Part shown: in pieces, positions 12,025-24,522 of the stretch
Layout: every line of letters begins with the position of its first letter
Position numbering within the stretch: position 1 is the first letter of the stretch
Assembly (NCBI RefSeq): GCF_904849725.1
Contig: NC_058521.1
Span: 145,418,744-145,482,743, forward strand
Reading direction: 5' to 3'
DNA from: Hordeum vulgare subsp. vulgare
Taxonomy: Eukaryota > Streptophyta > Magnoliopsida > Poales > Poaceae
DNA length: 64,000 nucleotides
Program-made: the position numbers and the translations under genes
The notes under the pieces: generated by a model
What the model was told of the DNA's origin: nothing
Seen by the model: only the letters and a program-made list of their open reading frames with translations
The model's database searches: none

Positions 12025-12962
12025 ATGATCTTCATGGAGGTCTATCCAATGTAATACTCTTTTGCGGTGTGTTTGTCGTGATCCGATGATTTGTGAGTTT
12101 ATCTTCAGATTATCTATGAATATTATTTGAGTCTCCTTAGAATTCTTATATGCATGATTTCATATCTTTGCAAGTCTCTTCGATTTATTGGTTTGGTTTG
12201 GGCAACTAGATTGGTAATTCTTGCAATGGGAGAAGTGCTTAGTTTTAGGTTCAATCTTGCAGTGTCGTCACCTAGTGACAAAGTAGGGGTAGCGAGGCTC
12301 GTATTGTATTGTTGCCATCAAGGATAAAAAGATGGGGTTTTCATCATATTGCTTGAGTTTATCCCTCTACATCATGCCATCTTAATGTGTTACTCTGTTC
12401 TTCATGAACTTAATACTCTAGATGCAGGCAGGAGTCGGTCAGTGTGTGGAGTAATAGTAGTAGATGCAGAATCATTTCGGTCTACTTGACACGGACGTGA
12501 TGGCTATATGCATAATCATTTCCTTAGATATCTTCATAATTATTCTCTATTATATCAATTGCTCGACAGTAATTTCTTCACCCACCGTATTATTTTCCTT
12601 TATGAGAGAAGCCTCTATAGTGACACCTATGGCCCCGGGGTCTATTTTTTATATTATATTTTCAGATCCATAAACCAAAAATACTTTGCTTCAATTTATT
12701 ACTTTTGTTTCCGCAATATTTTATATCTATCTCTATTAGATCTCATCCTTGCAAGTAACTCCGAAGGGATTGACAACCCCTTTATAGCGTTGGGTGCAAG
12801 TGTTTGATTATTTGTGTAGGTACTACTATTGGAGCCTTGCTTGTTCCTCATACTGGATTGATACCTAGGTTCTCAACAAACTGAGGAAAATACTTATCTA
12901 CTTCACTGAATCACCCTTTCCTCTTCAAGGGAAAACCAACGCAAGCTCAAGAGGTAGCAATC
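12025..12962 (+). mobile_element. 3' part of an A-type LTR, plus strand
   Basis: Aligns with 1376-2318 of A1 and ends with the same caagaggtagca. The 5' part is missing; the unrelated LTR at 11008-12024 replaces it. ORFs inside are chance. Confidence 0.8.
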
Positions 12963-12965
12963 TCC

Positions 12966-13033
12966 CGTTCGAAAGGGTGGCATCTATAAATATGCATGTC
13001 TTTGCATATTTATAACCGACATCCTTTCAAATT
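12966..13033. repeat. Inverted repeat / hairpin at CACTA left edge
   Basis: Perfect 12-bp arms tataaatatgca (12985-12996) and tgcatatttata (13003-13014) around a 6-nt loop. Outer arms gaaaggg.. (12971 on) and ..cctttc (to about 13029) extend it imperfectly. It sits next to the breakpoint between the A-type LTR and CACTA DNA. Confidence 0.7.
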
Positions 13034-13455
13034 GTTCACATTATCCATGGACATCCTGAGTACGTGTAGATTGGGTTTTGCTTCCCATGCTCTATTTCGG
13101 TCTAAGGCAAAATATCATCAGCGCCACCCTGTTGTTCTCCTGGTACAAATTTTCTTGTCTTGTTTCAAACACGTGTATCACGAGAACAACACGGAGCTGC
13201 CACCGAAATTTTGCATAGGATACGGAGCAGAGCATGGGAAACGAACCCAGGCTACATGTATTCGGGTGGGACTAGGACCCATCTCTACCTATTAGAGATA
13301 CATTCAATCACGTTTCCCTTTTGTATGGTAAAAAATAAAACTGTGGTATAAAAAAATATAACAAAGGTAATTAGTGCTGTATCTAGTCGCAATTACATTC
13401 TACATAACTTGATGAATATGAATTTGGTGCACCTACTGTCAGTGCAAGTACCATC
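13034..13455 (+). other. Probable 5' untranslated region of the CACTA transposase
   Basis: No ORF of note. It leads into the transposase start without subterminal repeats of the kind seen at the 3' end, so the true 5' end has been lost. Confidence 0.4.
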
Positions 13456-16400
13456 ATGGGTGATCGTGCATTGATGTACACCAGATACACTAGTTAGAAA
13501 GAGATGGCCAAAGACTGGTCAACAAAAACCAAGGGGTTTGTGAAAGCCGCATTTGCAAATGGCCAGATAGAAACCTGGTGCCCCTGTCATCAGTGTGACA
13601 ACTGTAAATAGATGAGAGCGGATGAAATGGGTAAACACCTTTAGAAGAGGGGTTTTACATCTGATTATACAGTGTGGACATTTCATGGTGAGTCTGCCCA
13701 ACGTACCATAGCTGAGGTGGTTCTTCGTCACACCGACGAGCATGCTATCGGGATGGAAGACATGGTGCAAGACTTTGATGATGCTCGGGATTCGACGATG
13801 AGATGGAGGAATCTGCAAAGGCCTTCTATGAAATGTTGGAGTCTTCAAAACGTCTTCTCCACGAGCACACTAAGCTTTGTCAGCTGGATGCCATAGCACA
13901 AGTAATGGCTCTGAAGGCTCAGTTCAACTTGGACAGAGAATTTTACGATGCGATGATGACACTATTTGGACGCTTTCAACCCAAAGGCCATGTCATGCCT
14001 ACAAACATGTACCAGTCGGACAAAATACTCCGTGTACTTAAGATTCCCTATGAGAAGATAGATTCCTGTGAGAAAGGATGTGCCTTATTTAGGTTTGATA
14101 TGCGAAGTTGAACTATTGTCCCATTTGCAAGTCTTCCAGATATCTTGTGGTAGACAACGGTATGGTTGAGAAGAGGCAGACCAAAATCCCCGTTAATGGT
14201 CTTCGGTATATGCCAATCATACCAAGACTTCAACGTATTTCACGGTTCAAGAGATGGACAGACAGATGACATGGCACAAATTGGGAAAAATAACCAAACT
14301 AGAAGCGGATGTGAATAAGATGTTGGTACACACATGGGATGCTTTTGGGTGGAAGCACTTCGATGCATTACATCTGAATAAAGCAAAAGATCCAAGGCAT
14401 CCTCGAGTGTGCGTCGCTACAGATAGGTTCAATCCCTTTGGTATGATAGCAACCCAATACAGTAGCTGGCCTATATTTGTCATTCCAGTCAATATCCTCC
14501 CGGAAATATTATGCAAAGAAAGAACATATTCCCGACGTTGATAATTCCAGGCCCAACTATATGGGGAATAATATGAATGTGTACATCCAGCCGCTTAAGG
14601 ATGAATTGCAAGAAGCTTGAGATAATGGGTTCCAGACATACAACGCCGCTAGAAAAGAGAACTTCAAAATGCATGTCTGGTACATGTACTAGATGCATGA
14701 CTTGTCGGAGTATGCGCTATTCGCTGGCTAGTGTATGCATGGACGGTTCCTGTTCCCCAGATGCATGGCAGATCTTCAATTTCATTGGCTGGAGGCGAGT
14801 CGGGAGTATTGTTACTTTGACTTGCATAGACAGTTCCTGGATCCTCACCATCAGTTCTTAAAAGACAAGAAGAACTTTATCAAAGGTAAAGTTGTCAAAA
14901 ACATGACACCATCTATGTTGAAAGGCCAACAGATCTTGGATCAATTAAACGCCCCCGAGCCTGATCCAGAGCGTCCATGGTATTTCAAGGGGTATAATTC
15001 GGAATACGCCTGAAGTCACAAGACATTCTTGTGGGATCTGCCTTACTTCAAAGACCTTCTTCTTTCGAACAACATCGACATGATGCACACTCAAAAGAAT
15101 ATCGGAGAGGCCAGTTTTGGTACATTGTTCGGCATAGAGGGTAGTCAAAGGATAATCCTAAGGCTTGAGTCGATCAACAGACTCTTTGTGATAGACTGTT
15201 AGAAAACATGCGACCATGGAAAGGAAAGAAGAACTAGTCGAAGTCAAAGGCATGGTTCAATATAAAAAGGGAGCTATGAGGGAAGTTATCTTGTGGGTCA
15301 AAATGCAGTTGATGTTCCCAATGGGTATGCAGCGAATCTAAAGAGGGGGGCGAGTCTTGAAAAGTTGAAACTATTTGGTCTCAAGAGTCATGATTGGCAT
15401 ATATGGCTTGAGTGGGTAATGCCGGTGATGTTGTGTGGCTTTATTCCTGAGAATGAATGGCTAGTACTGGCAGAGATGAGCTATTTCTTATGTGTTCTTT
15501 GTGCGAAAGAACTATCTCCTGGCATGGTAGATGACATGAAGGAGCTGGCGATGGAGTTGCTCTGGAAGTTAGAGAAGATCTTTCCACCGGGCTTCTTTAA
15601 TCCAATGCAACATTTGATTTTACATCTTCCGACCGAGGCAAGATTGGGGGGCATGCAAAATCATTGGAGCTTTGTAACTCAGAGGATGCATAATACGCTT
15701 CAAGCAAAATGTAGAAATAAACGAAGAATTGAAGCATCAATGGCCGAGGCATTCATTACTAAGGAGGTGGCAAACTTCATGACATCATACTATGAAGCCA
15801 AAAAACCGTCATTCGCATAATCCAAAGCCTCGGTACAATGCTGGCAAACCTAAAAATGGTGGACCCAACATCAGCCTATTCAAAGCGAAGCTCGCACCAG
15901 CCGGTGCTTCGAAACCAATAGCATTGGATGTCGAAGAATGGCACACCATTTGGCTGTATATCTTCAACAACCTAGCAGGAGTGCGTCCGTACATCGAGTA
16001 AGTTCTTGGTACATTTTTTTCTACTTCTAATTCCTTTGAACTTCTCTTATTCCTGGATATTTGATACACTCGATACATCACCAAATTCTCAGATGGATCA
16101 GTGATCCAAAAGGACTACGTCAAAGAGTATGAGCTTCTGGCAAAGCATGGAGGCGTCTATCCCGGTTTCATCTCTTGGTTCAAACAAATGGTAATTATCA
16201 TTAATGGACCATTTCATTTCTTAGTCTAATTTGCGGCTAATGGACCAATCCTTTCATATTAAACTTGTAGGCTAATCTAGAGTCTATGGGCGCCGAATTG
16301 AGACAACCCGCTGATGGTTTTGACTATAAGGTTCGTACATTTGAAAAATACAACATCAATGGGTATCACTTTTATACCTTTGCTAAAGAGCTATCTATGG

Positions 16401-17089
16401 CCGACCAAAAATCTAAAAATTGTTGTGTCTCTGCTATCGATGAAGGAGGTATCGAGTATTATGGAAGATTCGAAGCAATTTATGGACTTCAATTCTATGG
16501 TGAAAACCCACCGATCGTCGTAGTCTTCAAATGTTATTGGTTCTAGCCTAAGGAGACTAGGACTCATGAACATACAGGGCTAGTCCAAATCAAACAAAGC
16601 ACCTATTTAGATGTTTTCGATGTCTATACTACGACTCAACACGCAACCCAAGTTTTCTACCTACCATGGGCCTGCCAAACTGATGAGAATCTGAATGGTT
16701 GGGATGTTGTTTATGAGGTGCCGCCACATGCTAGACCACCTCCCCCCAATGAAGAGGATTATGAACCTCACATTAACTCAGACACATATGAAGGATCATT
16801 CTTTGAAGAAACACATATTTCCAAGAAACATTTCAAGAACCTCTCTACTTCACCCTAGAACATGGAAGTAGACCTCGACAGTGAATCCGACTTCACCCCT
16901 GAGCTAGAACTAGAAGAGGTTACTTCTGTGGATGACCTATCAATGCTTGACAGATTACAGAAAGGCCTTCCACATGTTGATGTCGCTGAACCCGATGAGC
17001 ACGTCATTCATGATGACACGCGTGATAGTGATGACGATGATGCACTTACTGATCCGAGATCATATATAGACGATCCAGACTATTATTAG
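13456..17089 (+). pseudogene. CACTA TNP2-like transposase, broken
   Basis: The frame opening at ATG 13456 shows the transposase-associated N-terminal domain with ETWCPCHQCDN (stops near 13495, 13606 and 13636). A spacer containing KAFYEML leads to the TNP2 core in pieces: a KGCALF region near 14076, RNPFGM-like FNPFGM near 14430, DPERPWYFKGYNSEYA to 15013, then HDWHIWLEWVMPVML near 15390 and the DUF4218-like KIFPPGFFNPMQHLILHLP near 15576. After intron-like breaks, NGYHFYTFAKE and VFKCYWF (16286-16546) mark DUF4216. The last exon ends in an acidic tail with stop at 17089. The family cuts CACTA ends as a nuclear transposase. Several stops and frameshifts kill it, and it covers most of the usual domain order. 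Confidence 0.85.
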
Positions 17090-17200
17090 TCTGTATGCAT
17101 CCCAACTTTAATTATGTACATATTATTGTTCATGTCGGGTATTCAATTTTTTTATGTTGTACTAATTTATTTTACTCTTTATCATTGCAGGTGTTGAAAG

Positions 17201-19638
17201 ATGGTGGGCACGGGTCCAGATTGCTCCGCGGGTACTTCTTCGTCGGCGACCCACGGGAGGGATATTCCATTCCACTGCAATCTCTGTGTGGAAAGTTGGT
17301 AGACAATCTGGGGACACTCGTGGGTGCTTCTTCATCGGTGTTGTTGCGCACCGGGAGAGGAGGTCGGGGAGGGAATAAATAGAAGGGTACAGGACGTGGC
17401 CGCGGGAGAGGTACGGGACTGCTACGCCTTCCTTACCGCCACCCTCAACTCATTCACCCGAGCACAAGACTATTAGGCTAGACCCGTTTTAGGTGGATGA
17501 TATGGGGACCCCGGTCCCAAAGGCTTCAGCCCACGAGACTTCGGTCCTAGGGGCTACGTCCTAGGAGACTCCGGGCCCAGAGGCTTCGGCCAATGAGACT
17601 TGGGATCTATGGGCTACGTCCCAGGATACGTCCGGATGGGGTACCTAGCCGTATCCGACTGAGGGGGCGGGTGGCCAAGCTGATGGTGGCAGGGATGAAT
17701 CTACTGATAATGAGGGCGAGGTGGTTGAGGGGGTCACCGTGTACCAGTTTGGCGGTACACGGCATGATGGGGGAGAAGTGAGTGCATTTACTATTTTTGT
17801 ACCTTTTGCCTTCATGTTTATTCAAATATCTAATGTGTTGACCTTAACATACTGCAGGGGTTGGGATCACCCCTGTCGAGTCTGCAAGCCGAACACCGTC
17901 CTTGGTGTGCTTTGCTAGCTAAATTTCCCAGGGTTTGTCACGTTGCCCGGTGAGGGTCAGCTTCCTCAACTAGGATTGAGCTGGGAGCACTACAAGGCTA
18001 CCTTGTCCCCGTTAGAGGAGATTATTGATGGTGTCTTGTGCCACACGAGGGACGAGATGGTGATCAATAGCTTTTGGGTAATTTATCATTTTACACAATC
18101 TGAAATTAACAATATAGCTAATTATTGTACTAATCAACGTTCTCTCGTTTTAATGCAGACCTTCTACATGTGTGAGGAGGGACGCGAGGAGGTGGCGGCC
18201 AAGGTTATCGATACCGAGTGCAAGCGCCTATTATCGAACTTACGCCACGAGGCTCGGCCGTAGGCTGTTCGAGACTATTACGCATCACATCATATTAAGA
18301 AGGACAAGTCATCGTGCCGCGAAACGTTTTTGAGGAAGGAGCAGTACATGAAGGTAACTAACTATTCTTATGGCCTTGTACTTAGTTTCCTTGATTTGAT
18401 TCGTAGGTGTAGCGCTCAAATTTCTCTTTACTATCTTATTGGTGCCTCCAAGATGGTGCACATATATGATGGATTGTTGGGAGGCGTTGGTGGATGAGTG
18501 GTGCACAGGCCAATGGCGAGCCATCCACGATAATGCAAAGGGCTGATGTGCCACACCATCAAGGCAGCGCCAACTTATTTTAGTTCGGGCGGAACTAGGT
18601 ATGTGGTTTGCTTCATGATTCATGCAATTCATTCTTCATGCTAGATTGAGCCCTTTACTAATGTTTTTTTCCTCTCTTTTAGGCGCATCACAATAACACG
18701 GAGGTTTCAGACGTGTACGACCTTTATGACAGGGCCCATACTGCCTCCTACAAGAAGGCCAAGGCATTCCTGAGTCTAACCTCGATCATCCAGAGAAGTT
18801 CACCAACATCTCCTCCCACCACAAGCTCGTGAGGTACAACAAGGTGGGGAAGGCAAGGAAAGGGGAGGAATTTAACCCGAGCCAACAACCTTTGGATCCA
18901 GAGCTGGTGATGATATCTGGTGGCGGGAGGCCCCATGGCTTGATAGCCATTAGAGATGGGCTGATACATTGTCCTCTCACTCTCCCGGAGAACAAGGCAC
19001 GCCAAACGAGCTCCTGTCCTGAGATAAGGACTCACCCATGGCCAATCACTCTCGCCATCGAGGTTAGTTATACGGACTCAGATAACTTTCCTCCATTACA
19101 TTGTGTGTGTGGCCATCGATGATTACAATGCTAACGAGAAGTGGTGTTGCAGGCTAATCTAGAGAGAGAGCGCGACAACCCAGGCGCTTCTATAGGGGAG
19201 GGACCGGGTGGCGGTGGAGACGGCTTGGGCCGAGGAGGAGAAGATGGCTCGGTTGTTGGAGGAGGATAGGGCACGGAATGAGGCAGCTCACCGAGCCATG
19301 TACGAGCTCTTTGTGGTAACTTTCTTTTTCATATTAGCCAAATCATGCATGTAATGTCTATTTCATTACTAACTAATATAACTGACTCGTCAAAACAAAA
19401 TGTGCAGTCTATGTGTTTGAAGACCGGTTAGACCCCTCCGCCGATGTCAGTCATTTCTGTGGTTGGAATGGTGAGTTTCATTTGAATGGTTATTAGTTAC
19501 TAGTATTAACATTTGAGTGTCATCATGCTAACGAGACATTGGAAATGATCTTTGGTGCAGAATAACTCTCGGGCCGCATCGCACAACCCTTCTCCAAGTG
19601 AAACCGGCCCGAGCAACCCCGATGTTTCACATCCGTGA
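17201..19638 (+). pseudogene. Second CACTA gene (TNPA/TNPD-like accessory), broken
   Basis: After a splice-acceptor-like cag at 17188-17190, an ATG at 17201 opens a short exon rich in Ser/Gly. Later pieces in order are a Ser/Ala/Pro-rich stretch, LPGEGQLPQLGLSWEHY and EEIIDGVLCHTRDEM (17943-18080), a segment ending LSNLRHEARP (18263), a region with EALVDEW near 18480, and a block with NPSQQPLDPELVMISGGG (18870-18930). The last piece ends near 19638. Intron-like gaps with gtaact/gtaagt and gcag borders separate them. This matches the accessory protein that follows the transposase in grass CACTA elements, thought to help DNA binding. Stops near 17285, 18260 and 18545 show it is dead. Confidence 0.7.
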
Positions 19639-19654
19639 TGACGACGACGGTAAG

Positions 19655-19930
19655 TTTTCTCTAGTGTTCTGCTTAACAAATGCATAATTAGCTTCGTACA
19701 TGCTAGTTAGCCCTATTATGCCACATACTTAGCTTATTTTTCCCCAAGAAAAACATACTTAGCTAATTATCCTCCAAAATGACATAATTAGCTTATTTAG
19801 TTCATTTATGACATAATTAACTTAGTTAGGTCAAAAAATGTCATAATAACCTTGGTTAGCTCATAAATGTCATGTCCTTAGCTTATTTTCCTCCAAAATG
19901 ACATAATAAGCTCAAAAATGGCATAAAAAG
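19655..19930 (+). repeat. Diverged short repeats in CACTA interior
   Basis: Phrases like gacataattagctta and cctccaaaatgacataat recur several times at irregular spacing. No ORF is supported. They lie between the second gene and the microsatellite. Confidence 0.6.
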
Positions 19931-20207
19931 AAAAAGAAAGAATAGAAGAGGAAAGATAAGAAAAAGAAAGAATAAAATAAGAAGAATTATATTCTTCTTT
20001 CTTTCTTATTATTATTTTCCTTCTCTTCCTTCTTATTTTTCTTCTTCTTCTTCTTCTTCTAGTCTTCTTCTTCTTCTTCTTCTAGTCTTCTTCGTCTTCT
20101 TCTTCTTCTTCTTCTTCTTCTTCTTCTTCTTCTTCTAGTCTTCTTCTTCTTCTTCTTCTTCTAGTCTTCTTCTTCTAGTCTTCTTCTTCTTCTTCTTCTT
20201 CTTCTAG

Positions 20208-20255
<48 letters not shown>

Positions 20256-20448
20256 AGTCTCCTTGTTCTTCTTCTTCTAATTCTTATTCTTCTTCTTCTT
20301 CTTCTTCTTCTTCTTCTAGTCTTCTTCGTCTTCTTCTTCTTCTTCTTCTTCTTCTTCTTGTTCTTCTTGTTCTTCTTGTTCTTCTTCTTCTTCTAGTCTT
20401 CTTCTTCTTCTTCTTCTTCTAGTCTTCTTCTTCTTCTTCTTCTTCTAG

Positions 20449-20496
<48 letters not shown>

Positions 20497-20580
20497 AGTC
20501 TCCTTGTTCTTCTTCTTCTAATTCTTCTTCTTCTTCTTCTTCTTCTTCTTCTTCTTCTTCTTCTTCTACTACTACTACTG

Positions 20581-20626
<46 letters not shown>

Positions 20627-20735
20627 ATCTTCTTCTTCATCTTCTTTTTCTTCTTCTTCTTCTTGTTCTTCCTCTAGTCTTATTCTTCTTTTTCTTCTAG
20701 TTTTCTTCTTCTTATTCTAACTTTCTTATTCTATT
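19930..20735. repeat. Large CTT microsatellite with interrupter 'tag', plus CTA tract
   Basis: Mostly (CTT)n from about 20035, broken by regularly recurring tctagtcttc. Two long blocks (about 20085-20290 and 20330-20540) look like duplicates of one another. A (CTA)n run lies at 20566-20622. The array sits inside the CACTA element downstream of its second gene. Confidence 0.95.
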
Positions 20736-21049
20736 TTGCAGATTTCATTCATTTCATGGAAGGTGGCATTCATGGAAGTTGGCATTGATGGACTACTATT
20801 GTTTACTTTTCGTTTCGATTTGTATGGATGAAGAGTATGAGATTTGAAACTATGTGTATATATGGATGAACAATGTGAAGCTAGCCTATTTTTTGTCTTG
20901 CTCAATATTTTTACGATGATGTTAGATACATGTCCTATGCTTCTTATATAATATTTGAAACTATATATGATGTTTGAAATTATATATGTCATAGATGTAT
21001 TCTAAAAATACAGGGAAATAAATGAAAACAAACAAAAAAGTGGCAATAC
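20736..21049 (+). other. 3' untranslated part of the CACTA element
   Basis: AT-rich, no supported gene. Repeated short phrases such as tatgatgtttgaaa and gatgaa suggest a decayed 3' UTR of the second gene. Confidence 0.45.
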
Positions 21050-21551
21050 AAGCATTTTGCGGTCTGCTAGCCAACGGCAAATGCCTTTTCCATCGGCCAG
21101 CTGATGGCAAAGGTGCCACGTGGCATCCACCTATGCAACTTGGGAGCAGCAGGTCTGACCCATTTGGTCACTTTGCCGTCAGCTCGAGGCAGGCACACAA
21201 CAAAGGGCATGGCAGGCAGACGACGAAGGGCATGGGCTGGCAGAGGTAGAAGTGACGTCCGGTGGCAGACTGCAAAGGCGTAGCTTCTTTGGCATCAGGT
21301 GACGGATGACAAAGGCTGCCGTTAGCCCCCTAGCGGGGCTGAGAGCTATGCTTTGTTGTCTAGCCCCTTTGTCGTTTGCTCGTCTTGGAAGACCGACGAC
21401 TAAGATCTTTGTCATCTCCTGCGTGCACGCACACGTCAAAGAATGTATTTAAAGTGACTTTCAGTGCGGAAAGTGGGGTCATCAGCGAGCAGACAGCAAT
21501 GGTCTTTGCCGTCCGCTATGGCAGATGACAAAGAAGCTGATTCCTGTATTG
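21050..21551 (+). repeat. CACTA 3' subterminal repeats and terminal repeat
   Basis: About ten degenerate copies of a short unit around ggcagacggcaaag / ctttgccgtc occur in both orientations, for example near 21070, 21170, 21265, 21300 and 21500-21535. Such repeats bind the CACTA-encoded proteins in known family members. The terminal repeat is at about 21536-21551. Confidence 0.8.
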
Positions 21552-22488
21552 ATGGTGAATTGATATATTGGTAATCATGTCTTAAAGCAATGAAGCCTAG
21601 TAAGAAATCAGTAGGGCCATCAAGACATCAAGATTAATCATGGATCAAAGATAAATGTTGACCAAGATGAAGATCAAAGAGTTAACTCAAAGTTGGTCAT
21701 CACACAAGCGCAAATGATGTACCACATGGGATGTTGTGGTATGGTAAGTAATTGTCAATTGCACTTTGTGTACTAACCCATACTATGTGTTGTCTATGTT
21801 TATGGGGGTTAGGTAATTATCATGGGCTCTTATAAATAGAGAGATTCCAAGTGTCCAGGAGAGGATGACATCAAGTGTTCATGATCATGGTTGACAAGGG
21901 AAAGTTCAAGATAACCACCCCGAAGGATTACATGCTTTAATCTTGTGGATGTTCACATGACGGACAAGTGAAGGTTTATACAAAGCAAGGCTTAACACAT
22001 TGTGTATGGGAGAGCTACTTGAAGACTTCACCAATGTCTTGCCTTCAACTTGAGCCAAGAAGAAACAATAACATCAAGGTCAAGTGAAATGCTCGACTCA
22101 AAGTTATTAGTTCCTTTGATGTTAGTGGTGTGGAGTGATAACCACCGAAGAAACATATACACTTAAGAATGGATTACTGATAGCTATGTAGTATAGCTCT
22201 TTTATGATTCCTGAGTTATAGGGACCCCATACTATTAAGAGGCGATCAAAGGGGTCGTGCTCAATTTTCTCAAGTCAACATCTTCTATACACAATTCTAC
22301 TCCTACTATATATCCCAAAGTAAAACATAAGCCAAAAAAGGTTACGCAAATTCTATACTCAAACATTTGGATTGATTGCATCATCAATTTTTTTTGATAT
22401 TGGGTGGTTGTCTATGTGAGGACCTGGATCTTTTAATAGCTACAAAACAAGCCCAAGATCATCAAAATCGGATTTCACATGTAAAAGT
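21552..22488. other. Unrecognised repeat-like region
   Basis: No convincing ORF, terminal repeat or known element. Text such as atcaagacatcaagattaatc and tgaagatcaaagagttaac suggests an old non-coding repeat. Confidence 0.35.
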
Positions 22489-24286
22489 TGTTGGGTAACA
22501 TCGCATGGAAAAAATTATACACTCACCCAAGATCAATCTATGAAGACTAACATCTACGAGAGGGGGGAGTGCATCTACATACCCTTGTAGATCGCTAAGC
22601 GGAAGCATATATAACGTGGATGATGTACTCGAACGTCTTTGCGATCCAATCACAATTTGTCCCATGATCTCATCACGATCCGTCCCGCGATCCCTTCACG
22701 ATCCGTCCTGATCTAATGTCGAATGGACGACACCTCCGCGTTCAGCACACATACGGCTCGATGACGATCTCCACCTCCTTGATCCAGCAAGCAAGGATGG
22801 AGAGGTAGTAGAATTCTCCATCAGCACGACGGCATGGCGGCGGTGTTGGTGGAGCTGATCCGGCAGGGCTGCTTCGTGCGCTACCGAATCAATCTAGAGG
22901 AGGGACGAACTAGAGGGGGGATAGAGACCTGCATCGTGGCTTGGACGTGGCTTTCCTCTCTCCTCTCTAATATATATAGGAGGGAGGGAAAGGTGGCTCC
23001 CTAGATAAAAACCCTAGGGTTGGCCGGCGGCCCCAAGAGGAGGAGTCCTCCTCCAATTGGAGTGGTGGAGGCGCTAGGATGAGTCCTCCTCCTATTGGAC
23101 TCCTCTCCACCTCCTCACTTTGGGCACATAGGCCCATAGAGGCTGGTCGCCGGGCCCACCATGTGCTGGTGCGCCATCTCTGAAGCCTATGTGTCCCCCG
23201 GGGTGTGTGGCCCCTCTCGGCGAACCCGCGAAACCCATCATCACTCCCGGTACTTTACCTGCAATGTCTGAAACCTTTCCAGGACCCGTATACCTATTTC
23301 CCATATATCAATCTTCATTTTTGGACCATTCCGGAACTCCTCGTGACGTTCAGCATCTCATCTGAGACTCCGAACAACCTTCGGTCACCAACATACATAA
23401 CTCAACTACACTGAAACGTTACTGAACCTTACGTATCCAGATCCTACGAGTTCGAAAACTATGTAGGCATGACCGAGACACTCTCCGGTCAATAACCAAT
23501 AGCGGGACCTGGATGCCCATATTGGCTCCTACATATTCTACAAAGATCTTTATCGATCGAACCACGATGTCAAGGATTCAATCAATGTCGTATATTGTTC
23601 CCTTTGTCCGTCGATATGTTACTTGCCCGAGATTCAATTGTCGGTATCTCCATACCTAGTTTAATCTCGTTACCGGCAAGTCTCTTTACTCGTTCCGTAA
23701 TACAAGATCCCGTGACTAACTCCTTAGTCACATTGCTTGCAAGCTCATTGTGATGTTGTATTACCGAGTTGGCCCTAGAAATACCTCTCCGCCATACGAA
23801 GTGACAAATCCCAGTCTCGATTCATGCCAACCCAGCAGACACCTTCAGAGATACGTGCAGAGCACCTTTATAGTCACCCAGTTATGTTGTGACGTTTGAT
23901 ACACACAAGGAATTCCTCCAGTTCTCAGGATTTGCATGATCTCATGGTCATAGAAATAGATACTTGACATGCAGAAAACAGTAGCAATAAAATCACACGA
24001 TCATGTGCTACGTTCATATTTTGGGTCTGATCCATCACATCATTCTCCTAATGACGCCATCCTGTTATCAAATGACAACTCATGTCTATGGTCAAGAAAC
24101 CTTGACTATTTTGATCAACGAGCTAGTCCTCAGAGGCTCACTAGGGATAACGTGTTGTCTATGTATCCACACATGTATTCGAGTTTCCAATCTGTACAAT
24201 TCTAGTGTGGATAATAAACGATTATCACGAACAAGGAAATATAATAATAACTAACTTATTATTACCACTAGGTCATATTTCCAACA
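22489..24286 (-). repeat. Angela/BARE-like Copia LTR (3' LTR)
   Basis: The reverse complement starts tgttggaaatatgacctagtgg and ends ...gatgttacccaaca, the termini of the Triticeae BARE/Angela LTR, and the 1798-bp length fits that family. A TATA-like tatatatatta lies on the minus strand near 22970. The neighbouring 24287-24522 is the element's internal 3' end, so this is the 3' LTR. Flanking bases on the outer side are aaagt. Confidence 0.9.
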
Positions 24287-24522
24287 GTCTCCCTCATGCA
24301 CTAGAGTAAATAATCTTGTTCACATCACTGTGTGATTAACACCCAGTGAGTTCTGGGGTTTATCATGTTTTGCTTGTGAGAGAGGTTTTAGTGAACGGGT
24401 TTGAACCTTTTCAGATCCGTGTGTTCTTTACAAATCTCTATGCCATACTGTAGATGCTGCTACCACGCTCCATTTGGAACTATTCCAAAGGACTGCTCCA
24501 TTATACGAATCCGGTCTGCTAC
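24287..24522 (-). mobile_element. Angela-like internal 3' region, first half
   Basis: Begins gtctccctcatgcactagag, the polypurine-tract side of Angela on the opposite strand, followed by repeated cacatcactgtgtgattaacac-like phrases usual there. It breaks at 24522 and resumes at 57004. The last five bases, gctac, pair with actac at 57004-57008 as the target duplication of the inserted nest, with one base changed. Confidence 0.8.

Larger units (their letters stand above)
12963..21551 (+). mobile_element. CACTA (En/Spm) transposon, Caspar/Jorge-like, 5' end missing
   Basis: A broken TNP2-type transposase (13456-17089) is followed by a second broken gene (17201-19638), a CTT microsatellite, and a 3' subterminal zone of short repeats around tttgccgtc/gacaaag. 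The element ends gctgattcctgtattg at 21551, a one-base variant of a CACTA terminal repeat (expected ...cctgtagtg). The following three bases are atg, but the 5' terminal repeat and its target copy are not found; the left end joins an A-type LTR. Stops in both genes make it non-functional. Confidence 0.85.
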
